Counted from the stretch's first letter, positions 1-6,975 are shown. The stretch: 9,436 bases of DNA from Gammaproteobacteria bacterium (GCA_024763185.1 JANTFY010000071.1:1-9436), one strand, 5' to 3'. Numbers and translations: made by a program. The notes: generated by a model from the sequence alone, not told the origin.

Positions 1-669
1 AAAATCGCCTAGATCCAGTTCGCCAATATCCCGCTTCGCAATCAATACTTCATTCACCTTTGATGCAATATCTTTTGCATCCTCAAGCGTGAGATTCTCC
101 AGTTTTAATGTGTCGAGTAGATCCTGGGCGGCTATCTCTGGGTAACTGATCTGCTGGTAAAAAGTATTCCAGTAAGGTCGATCCGAGCCATCCGGAAAGC
201 GTACTTTCAATATCGGAAGACCGGGTTTCCTCATGAACAGCTTATCGAGATATTCTGCCTGTGGTATCACGATACCCTCAGGCCCCATCTCTCCGTGTGA
301 ATGCCAGAATTCGTTCCAGTCAATGAAGAAGCTCTTATATTTTGATTCATCCCCGTGCTTCAATAGATCCTGGAACTGGGGAGAGCCTACGGAAAGATGA
401 TTCAGGACAAGGTCAAACTTGAACAGGATGTTGAGTTTGTGGAGTTCCTCCAGGTCTTGTCGGGAAACTAGTTCCTCGTTGAGGTCATAATCTATGATAG
501 AAAAGCCGCGATCCAGGTCACTATGAAAAACAGTAGGCAAGATATAGAACAAAGAAAAAACATCTTTGAACTCTGCTCTTTTAAGCATGTTTACCGTATC
601 GGCCAGGTTCAGGCCAATGCTGTCGGGGTAGGCGTTAAACATAACACCGTTTGGGAATTCTGTTTTCAT
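1..669 (-). CDS. GH13 sugar phosphorylase (sucrose phosphorylase-like, subfamily 18 type), C-terminus beyond window
   Basis: The first 223 codons are present; the frame is open to the window edge, so the C-terminal half is missing. Seen: LPTVFHSDLDRGF at residues 44-56, matching the LPFFPS-x-DRGF stretch of sucrose phosphorylases; DLVLNH at 86-91, which is GH13 conserved region I; then SPQFQDLL (96-103) and PYWNTFYQQI (165-174), matching the VWNTF-x-QQI stretch of the family. Enzymes of this group cleave a glucosyl disaccharide with phosphate, giving glucose 1-phosphate, by a retaining mechanism in the cytoplasm. The catalytic Asp and Glu lie beyond the edge and cannot be checked. Residues about 176-223 form an acidic, helical-looking insert absent from classical sucrose phosphorylases such as streptococcal GtfA, as I remember them. 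The substrate may be sucrose, sucrose-6-phosphate, glucosylglycerol or glucosylglycerate; the sucrose-phosphate synthase gene 31 bases upstream favours a sucrose compound (inference). The start ATG has no good Shine-Dalgarno sequence, which fits translation following the upstream gene. Confidence 0.82.
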   Translation of the reverse strand, partial: MKTEFPNGVMFNAYPDSIGLNLADTVNMLKRAEFKDVFSLFYILPTVFHSDLDRGFSIIDYDLNEELVSRQDLEELHKLNILFKFDLVLNHLSVGSPQFQDLLKHGDESKYKSFFIDWNEFWHSHGEMGPEGIVIPQAEYLDKLFMRKPGLPILKVRFPDGSDRPYWNTFYQQISYPEIAAQDLLDTLKLENLTLEDAKDIASKVNEVLIAKRDIGELDLGDF

Positions 670-700
670 AGGGGCAGCTTTATTATTTGTTTTTTATTGA

Positions 701-2845
701 TTACTGTTCGGGTACGGTACAGGAATGAAAGAAATCATAATGTGCTATAGCTTCAAGAATACCAAGCGCATGATCCTGTCCGGCAAAATAAATCCTTTCC
801 TGATCGACCAGTTGAGAAAGTTCTTCGTGATGTCTGTTCCCGACAACCACGGCAAGGGTATTGCCCCGCATCATATCCTCGTCCGCGCCTGAACCTCCGG
901 CAACCAGAATTTGTTCGAGTGGTATATCAAGGCGTTGTGATACGTAGCGCAACGCCTGCCCCTTGGAAGCGCGTGAAGGGATGATGTCAAGAAACTGGCC
1001 AAAAGAAAGCATGACATTAGCGGTAATTTCCTTTTGTCTGAGTTGAGTGACAATCTCTTCAATGGTTGGTGCTATCTCCGGATCATAATAATAGGAAATT
1101 TTAAAGGGTGTCTGATCCACCTTCGGTTGCGGCTTCAATCCCGGCAATTTGTTCAGTGCACGCCGAATACGCTGACCACTCCAGTCATTGTCGATATGAT
1201 CAGCCCAGAAATTATCTTCTGTCAGGCTCTGGCCATAATGGATGCGCGTTCCCAGGCTGCTAATAAGTATATCCGGCGAGGGTATGCGTTGCTTCTTCAT
1301 TAATGCCAGCGCTGAATCGATTCGACGGCCCGTTGCTATCCCGAAAGTCACGCATTTGCGATTTTTTTTAATGGCATCAGCAAAACTTTTTAGAGCGCCC
1401 GGATTCCCTATAAGGTTTTGATCCAGGTCGGTGAAAATGGCACGATCACGATAACGTACCGCGCGGGTGGGTCGTTCGCTTGGAATAGGTTTGAATTGAC
1501 CGGGCAGTTCCTCAATCTTTTTCAAATAACTTTTTGCATGGGCTTGCCATGAATAATGTTTTCTAACGCCTTTAATTCCGTTCCTGGCGGCCCGTGACCA
1601 GGTCTTTTTGTTCTGCAATAATTTGAGCAAGGCTTTGGTCATCGCAGACTTGTCCAACGGATCGACCAGTTCGCCATTTTTGCAATTTTCGATGATGTCG
1701 ACGGGGCCTCCATTCTCTGTTGCTACTATTGGCAGGCCGCTGGCAGCAGCTTCCAGAAGGGTCAGGCCGAAAGGTTCGGTCAAAGCCGGATTTATGAAAA
1801 CCCCTTTTGACGATGCGGCCAGTCGGTATATTGCAGGGACCTCATCAGAATTATGGGCCTTGGGTACAGCAATTTTTCCATACAAGTCGTAACTGTCGAT
1901 GAGCAGCAGGATGTTGGTTAAAACAGATTGTGCACCACTTTCCATATCCCTTATATCGTCACGACTACCGGCGACAATCAACAGGTTGGCGATTTGTTGC
2001 AAAGTTTGTGATTCCCCATAAGCCTCAATCAGGGTAAGAATATTTTTACGTTCGTCAGGTCGAGACAGGGCCAGTATCAATGGCTTGTCAGGTTCATTTA
2101 AAAAACGGGGGAGCTGAGATGAAAAGGAGGTCTCCTCATTCCCCTCCGGTGGTCGGAACTGTGTCAAATCAGTGCCGGGAGGGATAACCGACATGCGTTC
2201 AGGGTCATAATAATTATACAGTTCATACTGTGTTTCGATTTCATTATGAGTGCTGGTAACGACCAGATCGGCATTAGCCAGTATTTCCTCTTCAGCATCA
2301 ATACGCGTTTCCATGTTGTAAATGCGCTCAATTTCATCACGTGACAATCCGCTGGCCAGCAGGCGTTTGCGTTTATCTCGTCCGAGAGAATGACCGGTAT
2401 GAATAAAAGGAACACCCAGCAGGTTTGCCAGGCGTACCCCGACATAGCCGGCGTCGGCATAATGGCTGTGTACCAGGTCAGGCATGCGTGGCTGTTCGTT
2501 AAGCCAGTTGGTCAGGTTATCCATGAAACTATCGAGATGGTCCCACAGTTGTTCCTTGGGAATGTATTCTTCGGGGCCTGCATCAATACGGATGATCCTG
2601 GCCTTGTCCGTGAGTGCTTCAGTAGGAGCGCTATAGTCGCTACTGACGGTTGTATCAACAATTCGGCGGGTAATCAGGTCAACCTGCTCGACATCATCCT
2701 GTTCTGCAAGAGCTCTGGCGATGTCCACGACATATTTAGTCTGCCCTCCGGTATCGGCATCACGGCCCAGTTCAAGATTTTGACCTCGAATCAATCCATG
2801 GATACTGATGAGCACCAGATATTTTCCCTTGATATTTTTCTTCAT
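701..2845 (-). CDS. sucrose-phosphate synthase, glycosyltransferase plus HAD phosphatase-like domain
   Basis: A 714-residue cytoplasmic enzyme predicted to transfer glucose from UDP- or ADP-glucose to fructose 6-phosphate, giving sucrose 6-phosphate, usually for osmoprotection or carbon storage. Residues about 8-445 are a GT4 glycosyltransferase: GRDADTGGQ at 27-35, HTGHSLGRDK at 149-158, and the E-x7-E motif in LTEPFGLTLLEAAASG (E357, E365). Residues about 468-700 are a HAD-IIB domain like sucrose-phosphate phosphatase: DLDQN at 473-477, IATGR at 503-507, Lys582 in FKISYY, and GGSGADED at 650-657. In active phosphatases the last motif reads GDSGND, so here the metal-binding Asp is Gly651 and the Asn is Ala654, and the Thr after DxD is Asn477. 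Phosphatase activity is therefore doubtful. The length matches two-domain bacterial sucrose-phosphate synthases. The start is supported by a weak GGAA five bases upstream and by the immediate GT4 fold. It leads a unit with the GH13 gene downstream. Confidence 0.9.
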   Translation of the reverse strand: MKKNIKGKYLVLISIHGLIRGQNLELGRDADTGGQTKYVVDIARALAEQDDVEQVDLITRRIVDTTVSSDYSAPTEALTDKARIIRIDAGPEEYIPKEQLWDHLDSFMDNLTNWLNEQPRMPDLVHSHYADAGYVGVRLANLLGVPFIHTGHSLGRDKRKRLLASGLSRDEIERIYNMETRIDAEEEILANADLVVTSTHNEIETQYELYNYYDPERMSVIPPGTDLTQFRPPEGNEETSFSSQLPRFLNEPDKPLILALSRPDERKNILTLIEAYGESQTLQQIANLLIVAGSRDDIRDMESGAQSVLTNILLLIDSYDLYGKIAVPKAHNSDEVPAIYRLAASSKGVFINPALTEPFGLTLLEAAASGLPIVATENGGPVDIIENCKNGELVDPLDKSAMTKALLKLLQNKKTWSRAARNGIKGVRKHYSWQAHAKSYLKKIEELPGQFKPIPSERPTRAVRYRDRAIFTDLDQNLIGNPGALKSFADAIKKNRKCVTFGIATGRRIDSALALMKKQRIPSPDILISSLGTRIHYGQSLTEDNFWADHIDNDWSGQRIRRALNKLPGLKPQPKVDQTPFKISYYYDPEIAPTIEEIVTQLRQKEITANVMLSFGQFLDIIPSRASKGQALRYVSQRLDIPLEQILVAGGSGADEDMMRGNTLAVVVGNRHHEELSQLVDQERIYFAGQDHALGILEAIAHYDFFHSCTVPEQ

Positions 2846-2898
2846 AAAGATTCCGATAATTACTGTGGGGTTCTATTTTTCATGGAGTCTGTTTGCTA

Positions 2899-2926
2899 CC
2901 TATAGCGCAGGGAATTATTACTGCAA
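2899..2926 (-). promoter_or_regulatory. weak candidate promoter for sucrose-phosphate synthase operon
   Basis: Read on the minus strand, TTGCAG and TATAGG lie 16 bases apart, about 55 bases before the synthase start. Both boxes match the sigma-70 consensus only partly (about 3/6 and 4/6). This is the best pair I found close to the start, but it could be chance. Confidence 0.2.
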
Positions 2927-3159
2927 TCCGGATCGGGTGCTTGCTACTCCTTTCGTTTGGCGGCGATTAAATAGAATAAAAATATCTTCGAATACCAGCC
3001 CACCTTCATCATACAGCGCGTATCGTTTATCTGCACGTGGCGCTCAGATGATTTTCTCTAAAAGATAAGTGAAAGTTTGATGCTTTGTTAATCCAGCAAA
3101 AGTTTTCAGGGGAAATTGATGTCGTTCTCTTGCGTAGCACTATCCCTTTGCTATTAATA

Positions 3160-3171
3160 GCTGCCAACCTG
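3160..3171. repeat. 12-base perfect palindrome
   Basis: GCTATTAATAGC reads the same on both strands. It lies more than 300 bases upstream of the synthase and about 125 bases past the ATPase stop. It could be a repressor site or chance; nothing else in the sequence decides. Confidence 0.3.
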
Positions 3172-3297
3172 AGTGGCTAAGGTCGAGTTATCCAGGCAAG
3201 TAACCGGATGAGTAACCTGAGAATTAAGAGTCGGGGCTGTCTTGGTCAAAGCTCTTCCTGGATCCGTGTGATGGCATGTTACCCATACGAAAGTCAG

Positions 3298-5388
3298 TTA
3301 ATCCAATACATTGGAATTCGAAGAGTTGAGTTTTCCACTGGTGTTGTTTTTAAGATTGGGCTGGCAGTGTTTACGGACCGGTCGCGTGGCTACGGCGATT
3401 CCCGCCAGTAATCCAATCTGGGGGAAGATAAAAGACTGGATCAGGCCCAGGTTAAAAAACAGGATCGAGCCGGCTACTGACACCACTGAGGGGGAAATTA
3501 CCGTGGCCACTACGGTTTTCATACGACGATTGAATTGTTGTCCCATGCCAAACAGAAAAGGTAGCTGATTGAGTGTTTTCCCCATTAACACAATCTGCGC
3601 TGTATCGGTGGCTACGGTGGAAGCACCGCGTATGGAAACCGACACGTCGGCTTCCTGCAGTGCAATAGAATCATTGATGCCATCTCCGACATAACAGACT
3701 GATTTTCCTTCTGCCTGAAGTTGCGCAATCAGTTTGGCCTTTTGTTCCGGCAGGACCTGCGCAAAATAATGGTTGATACCCAGTTCCTGCGCCAGTCGGC
3801 GCGTGGGGGATTCCTGATCTCCGGAAATAATATAGGTCGACTTGATGCCGCACTCTTGTGTTAACTGCTGAATCAATTCCCGGGTGCCGGGGCGAACGGA
3901 GGCGGCCAGTTCGATCGCGCCGACTGCAAGATCGTCAACAGCGACAGCCACAATCGGCGCGCCCTGTTGCTGGCACAGGGTTTGAATAGCGTAAAGGTCC
4001 TCTGGAATATCTATACCTTCCTGTTCAATAAAGCGAATGCTGCCGACCCGGATGAGTTGTCCTTCGATACCGACGGTCAAGCCGTAGCCAAGTTTATAGG
4101 CGGTTTCATCAATTTCCGGCAGTTCCAGCACCTCATCTGAAGCTTTCTGTAAAATGGCCTTTGCGATCGGGTGGTTTTGACGGGCTTCTGCGGCCGCGGC
4201 AAAACGCAGGATTTCCTGTGCGTTATAACTGCCAGGTGCATGAACCCGGGAGACAATGGGTTGTTCTTCTGTCAGGGTTCCGGTCTTGTCGAAGACCACC
4301 GTATCTATTTTTTCGAGAAGCTCAAAGGTGTGACCATCTTTAACCAGAATGCCATTGTGTGAGGCGATATCAAGATAATTCATTACGCCTATCGCCGAGG
4401 CAATGGAGGCCCGGTACTTGAAATGCGAATTCAACACGCCGAGAGATCCTACCGGACCGATAAAGGGCATCGAAATTGCGCTCAGGACGAAAGTGGGTAG
4501 TACGCTTTTATCGCTGATTTCACGTGACCAGAGTTGTACATCCGTTTTGGTACTGATGGTGTTGTTTAGAATCTCGGCGATCTGCGCGGCGGTGGTTTGC
4601 TGACCGGTTTCCCGCGCGCGGACATAGATTTTACCGGATAATACCAATGTCAGGGCGAATACTTCCTCTCCGGAACCTTTTTCGACCGGCTGGAATTCAC
4701 CGGTCAATATATGCTGATCTACTGATGCGGAACCCTCAATGATCGTCCCGTCAACGGGGATGGTGGATCCGGCACTGATCATCACAGTGTCCCCTTTTTT
4801 TAGGGATTCGAAGGGAATTTCCCGCTCAATGTTATCGTGAACAACCCAGACGGTGCCGGGCTGCTGCTTAAATACGTCAATTATGTTCTTTCTGGAATTG
4901 TCACTGACTTTATTAAGCAACTTGCGGTTGAGACTGAACATAAAAACTGAAAAGCTGGCCCAGACAATGAAGCCGTTGAGCAGCAGGAGAATCTTCATCG
5001 TGGAAGACAGAAAATCAACGGTCAGTCTCCTGTCCTTATACAGCCCCTTGAAGGCCTGCATTATGGCGTAATGGGTAATTAACAGAATGCCGGGCAGGCT
5101 TAACCATGCAATAGGGTAATAGAAAAGTTTGCCGATGATGGCGATTCCCAGCGATCCGGATGAAACCAGCATGTTTCGGTCGGCCAGTTTTTGTTGCGCA
5201 TTTTTACGGTGAATAGTGTCTCCGGAAAACTCCTTGATTAAATTATCCCGTGCGTGACCGGTAAAAGGCATTACGCGGACCTTCTTGGTTTTTTTAGCCC
5301 TGGCTGCTGTAAGCGTGGTTTTATTTTTTTTAATGTGCCTGTAGAGATAGGCTCCAAAACCGGTAGCACTGATAACCTCAAAGATCAT
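3298..5388 (-). CDS. P1B-like P-type ATPase lacking the CPC metal motif
   Basis: A 696-residue inner-membrane ATP-driven cation pump. Seen in order: a hydrophobic start (1-16), a basic linker with many Lys and Arg (18-50), membrane segments near 74-112 and 128-152, actuator domain with LTGE at 228-231, membrane segments at about 296-318 and following, DKTGT phosphorylation site at 367-371, NHP at 405-407 (the His-Pro pair typical of the P1B heavy-metal group), SGDQ at 522-525, GDGIND at 568-573, and final membrane segments near 626-648 and 649-668. The cytoplasmic catalytic machinery looks complete. The odd point is the core membrane helix: counting back from NGILVKDG without gaps, the position of CPC in copper and zinc pumps is Phe323-Lys324-Tyr325. 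The last helix has FPQIGLLAG, not the Asp-x-Gly of zinc pumps. No N-terminal CxxC metal domain is present. The ion cannot be named. The start has AAGG upstream, and a stop precedes any other start in frame. Confidence 0.88.
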   Translation of the reverse strand: MIFEVISATGFGAYLYRHIKKNKTTLTAARAKKTKKVRVMPFTGHARDNLIKEFSGDTIHRKNAQQKLADRNMLVSSGSLGIAIIGKLFYYPIAWLSLPGILLITHYAIMQAFKGLYKDRRLTVDFLSSTMKILLLLNGFIVWASFSVFMFSLNRKLLNKVSDNSRKNIIDVFKQQPGTVWVVHDNIEREIPFESLKKGDTVMISAGSTIPVDGTIIEGSASVDQHILTGEFQPVEKGSGEEVFALTLVLSGKIYVRARETGQQTTAAQIAEILNNTISTKTDVQLWSREISDKSVLPTFVLSAISMPFIGPVGSLGVLNSHFKYRASIASAIGVMNYLDIASHNGILVKDGHTFELLEKIDTVVFDKTGTLTEEQPIVSRVHAPGSYNAQEILRFAAAAEARQNHPIAKAILQKASDEVLELPEIDETAYKLGYGLTVGIEGQLIRVGSIRFIEQEGIDIPEDLYAIQTLCQQQGAPIVAVAVDDLAVGAIELAASVRPGTRELIQQLTQECGIKSTYIISGDQESPTRRLAQELGINHYFAQVLPEQKAKLIAQLQAEGKSVCYVGDGINDSIALQEADVSVSIRGASTVATDTAQIVLMGKTLNQLPFLFGMGQQFNRRMKTVVATVISPSVVSVAGSILFFNLGLIQSFIFPQIGLLAGIAVATRPVRKHCQPNLKNNTSGKLNSSNSNVLD

Positions 5389-5443
5389 GAAAAAGCCTTG
5401 ATAAGTCGGAAACGATCTTGATTAGGTGTGCTGGGCATGTCTG

Positions 5444-5471
5444 CATATAAATTCCAACCTTGCCATTACAA
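5444..5471 (-). promoter_or_regulatory. candidate promoter for the P-type ATPase gene
   Basis: On the minus strand TTGTAA and TATATG are 16 bases apart, each matching 4 of 6 sigma-70 consensus bases, and end about 55 bases before the ATPase start. The -35 box overlaps the inverted repeat TTACA-N7-TGTAA (5466-5482), so a regulator bound there could block or reshape the promoter. The match is modest and no transcription start is known. Confidence 0.3.
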
Positions 5472-5492
5472 TGCAGCTGTAACTTGACGGGG

Positions 5493-5624
5493 TTATTTGT
5501 TTTTTCCTGAATCGAATTGTACGAGGTCATCAAAACCATATCCAGCATCTTTTAGTAAAGTCGTTAATAATTGAGGGGTGGGATATTCGGCGCTTTTCAG
5601 AAAAAAATCTTTAATCTGAATCAA
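5493..5624 (-). CDS. possible 43-residue protein, unknown function
   Basis: The frame runs from a TTG at 5624 to TAA at 5493-5495 and reads MIQIKDFFLK (TTG as Met), then YPTPQLLTTLLKDAGYGFDD and ends in SGKNK. It looks protein-like: amphipathic Leu-rich stretch, acidic end, no runs of rare residues. The frame stays open upstream of TTG for about 20 more codons without an ATG. AGGA lies only three bases before the TTG, closer than usual. It sits about 100 bases ahead of the ATPase in the same direction, so if real it could be co-transcribed. I do not recognise the sequence. The alternatives are a remnant of a longer gene or a chance frame. Confidence 0.3.
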   Translation of the reverse strand: MIQIKDFFLKSAEYPTPQLLTTLLKDAGYGFDDLVQFDSGKNK

Positions 5625-5740
5625 TGTTCCTGACTGCCGATGTGGTTTATAGTTGGTCAGGATTATTTAAAAACCTTTTCCCGGAGTCAAAATAACAGGA
5701 ATGGAAGCTTCAACTCTAAGACAAACAAAATAAAAACCAG

Positions 5741-5755
5741 GCTGTTATCAACAGC
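5741..5755. promoter_or_regulatory. inverted repeat ahead of the TTT operon
   Basis: GCTGTTATCAACAGC has perfect 6-base arms around ATC. It lies 32 bases before the receptor start, in the expected leader or promoter zone. It may be an operator or a small leader hairpin. It is close to the TGTATACA palindrome, and the two could work together. Confidence 0.35.
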
Positions 5756-5757
5756 AC

Positions 5758-5765
5758 TGTATACA
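5758..5765. promoter_or_regulatory. candidate GntR/FadR-type operator
   Basis: TGTATACA is a perfect 8-base palindrome of the GTA-TAC form, which agrees with the known site shape of FadR-subfamily GntR regulators. Such regulators often control organic-acid transport genes. It lies 9 bases before the Shine-Dalgarno sequence of the receptor gene. A site this short can occur by chance and no regulator gene is in the window. Confidence 0.3.
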
Positions 5766-5774
5766 TACATCAAA

Positions 5775-5780
5775 AGAGGA
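5775..5780 (+). promoter_or_regulatory. Shine-Dalgarno sequence of the TctC-like gene
   Basis: AGAGGA lies seven bases before the ATG at 5788. It fixes this start and argues against the overlapping frame that begins at 5640 and lacks a comparable site. Confidence 0.75.
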
Positions 5781-5787
5781 AAATATT

Positions 5788-6774
5788 ATGAAAATCCGCC
5801 TGATTTATTCACTGCTGTTAAGTTTTGGCTTGATACTGACGAGTAGCGCTGCTTTTGCAGACAATTATCCTTCAAGGGCTGTCACAGTTGTCGTGGGTTA
5901 TAAAGCCGGCGGCGGTACGGACACCTACGCGCGCATTCTCTCCAGCGTGATACCGGAATATATCAACATGCAGCCTTTGGTTATCGTCAACAAACCCGGC
6001 GGCGCGCAAATCATTTCGATGAAATATACTTCAGCAGCCAAGCCGGATGGCTATACCCTGCAATTGTTCTCGGCGGGAACAGCTGTTGCCGCGACGACCT
6101 TGCAGGACAAGGGTATCGATTTTTTTAACGACTTTGAACCTATCGCCCAGGTCGGCATGACCAATCAGGCCATTGTGGTGAACAAGGAAACCGGTTATCA
6201 AACCCCGCAGGAGCTGGTAGCAGCGGCCAAAAAAGCCAAAGCCAATGGCAAAAAACTGCGCTGGGCCCATCCCGGTCGCGGGGGCATCACCTATCTCGCG
6301 GGTGTAGCCTGGCTGATTAAAAATGGAATCAATGATGCGGTACAGGATGTTCCTTTCAAGGGCGGCTCCCCAACCCGTGCAGCCCTGTTGGGTAACCAGG
6401 TTGCCTTCGGAGTTATAGGTCTGCAGCAGACCACTGGATTTACCGACAAGTTGAACGTGCTGGGCATTATGAGCAAAGAGCGCGACCTGATCAACAAGGA
6501 TGCCCCGACCCTGGAAGAGTTGAACAGCCCTTATGTCCCCATCTTTACACCGATGCTGGTAGGTGCTCCCAAGGGTACTCCCGCGGAGCATATAGAAACC
6601 ATGTCCAACGCCATCAAGAAAGCAACCGAGCACCGGGCCTTTAAGAAACTGGCAAAAAAAGCCGGGCTATCGGTGGTTTACAAAAACTCGGCAGACACGC
6701 GCGCCATGATGGAACATCTAAAAGCGGAATGGCAACCCACGATTGATTTCGTCAAGAAAAGCGTGGGCAAATAA
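5788..6774 (+). CDS. TTT-family periplasmic solute receptor (TctC/Bug type)
   Basis: A 328-residue extracytoplasmic binding protein, the normal length for the Bug receptor family. Residues 1-24 are a signal peptide: basic KIR, a hydrophobic core to about 19, then AFA before Asp25, giving a soluble periplasmic protein with no lipobox Cys. The mature protein starts NYPSRAVTVVVGYKAGGGTD (26-45), the typical first strand and ligand loop, followed by NKPGGAQI and KPDGYTL, both family landmarks. Bug receptors usually bind small carboxylated or amide-bearing organic molecules and hand them to the TctA-TctB membrane pair using an ion gradient. Here the gene for a sulfatase follows, so the ligand may be a sulfate ester (inference); the binding residues cannot show this. 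It is the first gene of a plus-strand cluster, 201 bases before the sulfatase gene. Confidence 0.92.
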   Translation: MKIRLIYSLLLSFGLILTSSAAFADNYPSRAVTVVVGYKAGGGTDTYARILSSVIPEYINMQPLVIVNKPGGAQIISMKYTSAAKPDGYTLQLFSAGTAVAATTLQDKGIDFFNDFEPIAQVGMTNQAIVVNKETGYQTPQELVAAAKKAKANGKKLRWAHPGRGGITYLAGVAWLIKNGINDAVQDVPFKGGSPTRAALLGNQVAFGVIGLQQTTGFTDKLNVLGIMSKERDLINKDAPTLEELNSPYVPIFTPMLVGAPKGTPAEHIETMSNAIKKATEHRAFKKLAKKAGLSVVYKNSADTRAMMEHLKAEWQPTIDFVKKSVGK

Positions 6775-6838
6775 GCCTATGGTTTCAATGAGTCTGGCGT
6801 ATCCATAAGGATCTCATCAGGTCTGGTATTTAGCAGAT

Positions 6839-6864
6839 GATCACCCTTTTGTTTCGGGGTGATC
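6839..6864 (+). other. intercistronic hairpin between receptor and sulfatase genes
   Basis: GATCACCC and GGGTGATC form a perfect 8-base stem around a 10-base loop, 64 bases after the receptor stop. No T-run follows, so it is not a classical intrinsic terminator. Such hairpins can protect the 3' end of an upstream receptor mRNA or cause partial termination. About 10 bases further, AAGAC (6874-6878) can pair with GTCTT (6893-6897), followed by two more T bases; this second stem is weak. Confidence 0.5.
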
Positions 6865-6975
6865 CAAGCCTGTAAGACCCCCGGGGAAACCTGTCTTTTA
6901 AGGCGTCCCGTACACGACATGGTTACAATCTGAAACAAAATTACCAGACGGTCATTTCAAACTGGAGGAATAATT

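Larger units (their letters stand above)
2846..3297. other. 452-base intergenic region between ATPase and sucrose-phosphate synthase genes
   Basis: Both flanking genes read leftwards. No convincing gene is seen. On the minus strand one frame is open from 2918 to about 3145 apart from a single TGA at 3044-3046; its left part includes YALYDEGG and its right part TYLLEKII, but neither part has a normal start codon. This may be chance or a decayed gene. Other structure: a perfect 12-base palindrome at 3160-3171 and a direct repeat AGTAACC at 3199-3205 and 3211-3217 (12-base period). I see no clear terminator hairpin with a T-run for the ATPase gene. Confidence 0.6.
5389..5787. other. 399-base divergent control region
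   Basis: This separates the leftward ATPase gene from the rightward transporter operon and should contain promoters for both. It is AT-richer than the genes around it. Inverted repeats seen: TTACA/TGTAA at 5466-5482 (7-base spacer), TTCAGA/TCTGAA at 5596-5601 and 5615-5620, CCTGAC/GTCAGG at 5629-5634 and 5656-5661 (21-base spacer), GCTGTT/AACAGC at 5741-5755, and TGTATACA at 5758-5765. A -10-like TATAGT lies at 5648-5653 on the plus strand without a good -35 partner. A possible small minus-strand gene occupies 5493-5624. Confidence 0.6.

Noticed and set aside
2390..2905. 171-codon plus-strand open frame opposite the start of the sucrose-phosphate synthase
   Set aside because: It is antisense to conserved GT4 motifs and carries no recognisable features.
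5640..5846. 68-codon plus-strand frame overlapping the TctC-like start
   Set aside because: No Shine-Dalgarno sequence, overlap with the signal peptide region in another frame, and no protein-like composition.
6031..6633. 200-codon minus-strand open frame inside the TctC-like gene
   Set aside because: It lies wholly opposite a clear receptor gene, and its translation shows no recognisable domain; it mirrors the codon pattern of the real gene.
6874..6899. Intrinsic terminator made from AAGAC/GTCTT and following T bases
   Set aside because: The stem is only five base pairs with a long loop and the T-run is short, so it is too weak to call as a terminator.
6901..6929. Promoter with -10 box TACAAT ahead of the sulfatase
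   Set aside because: The -10 match is good but no acceptable -35 lies 16-18 bases upstream.
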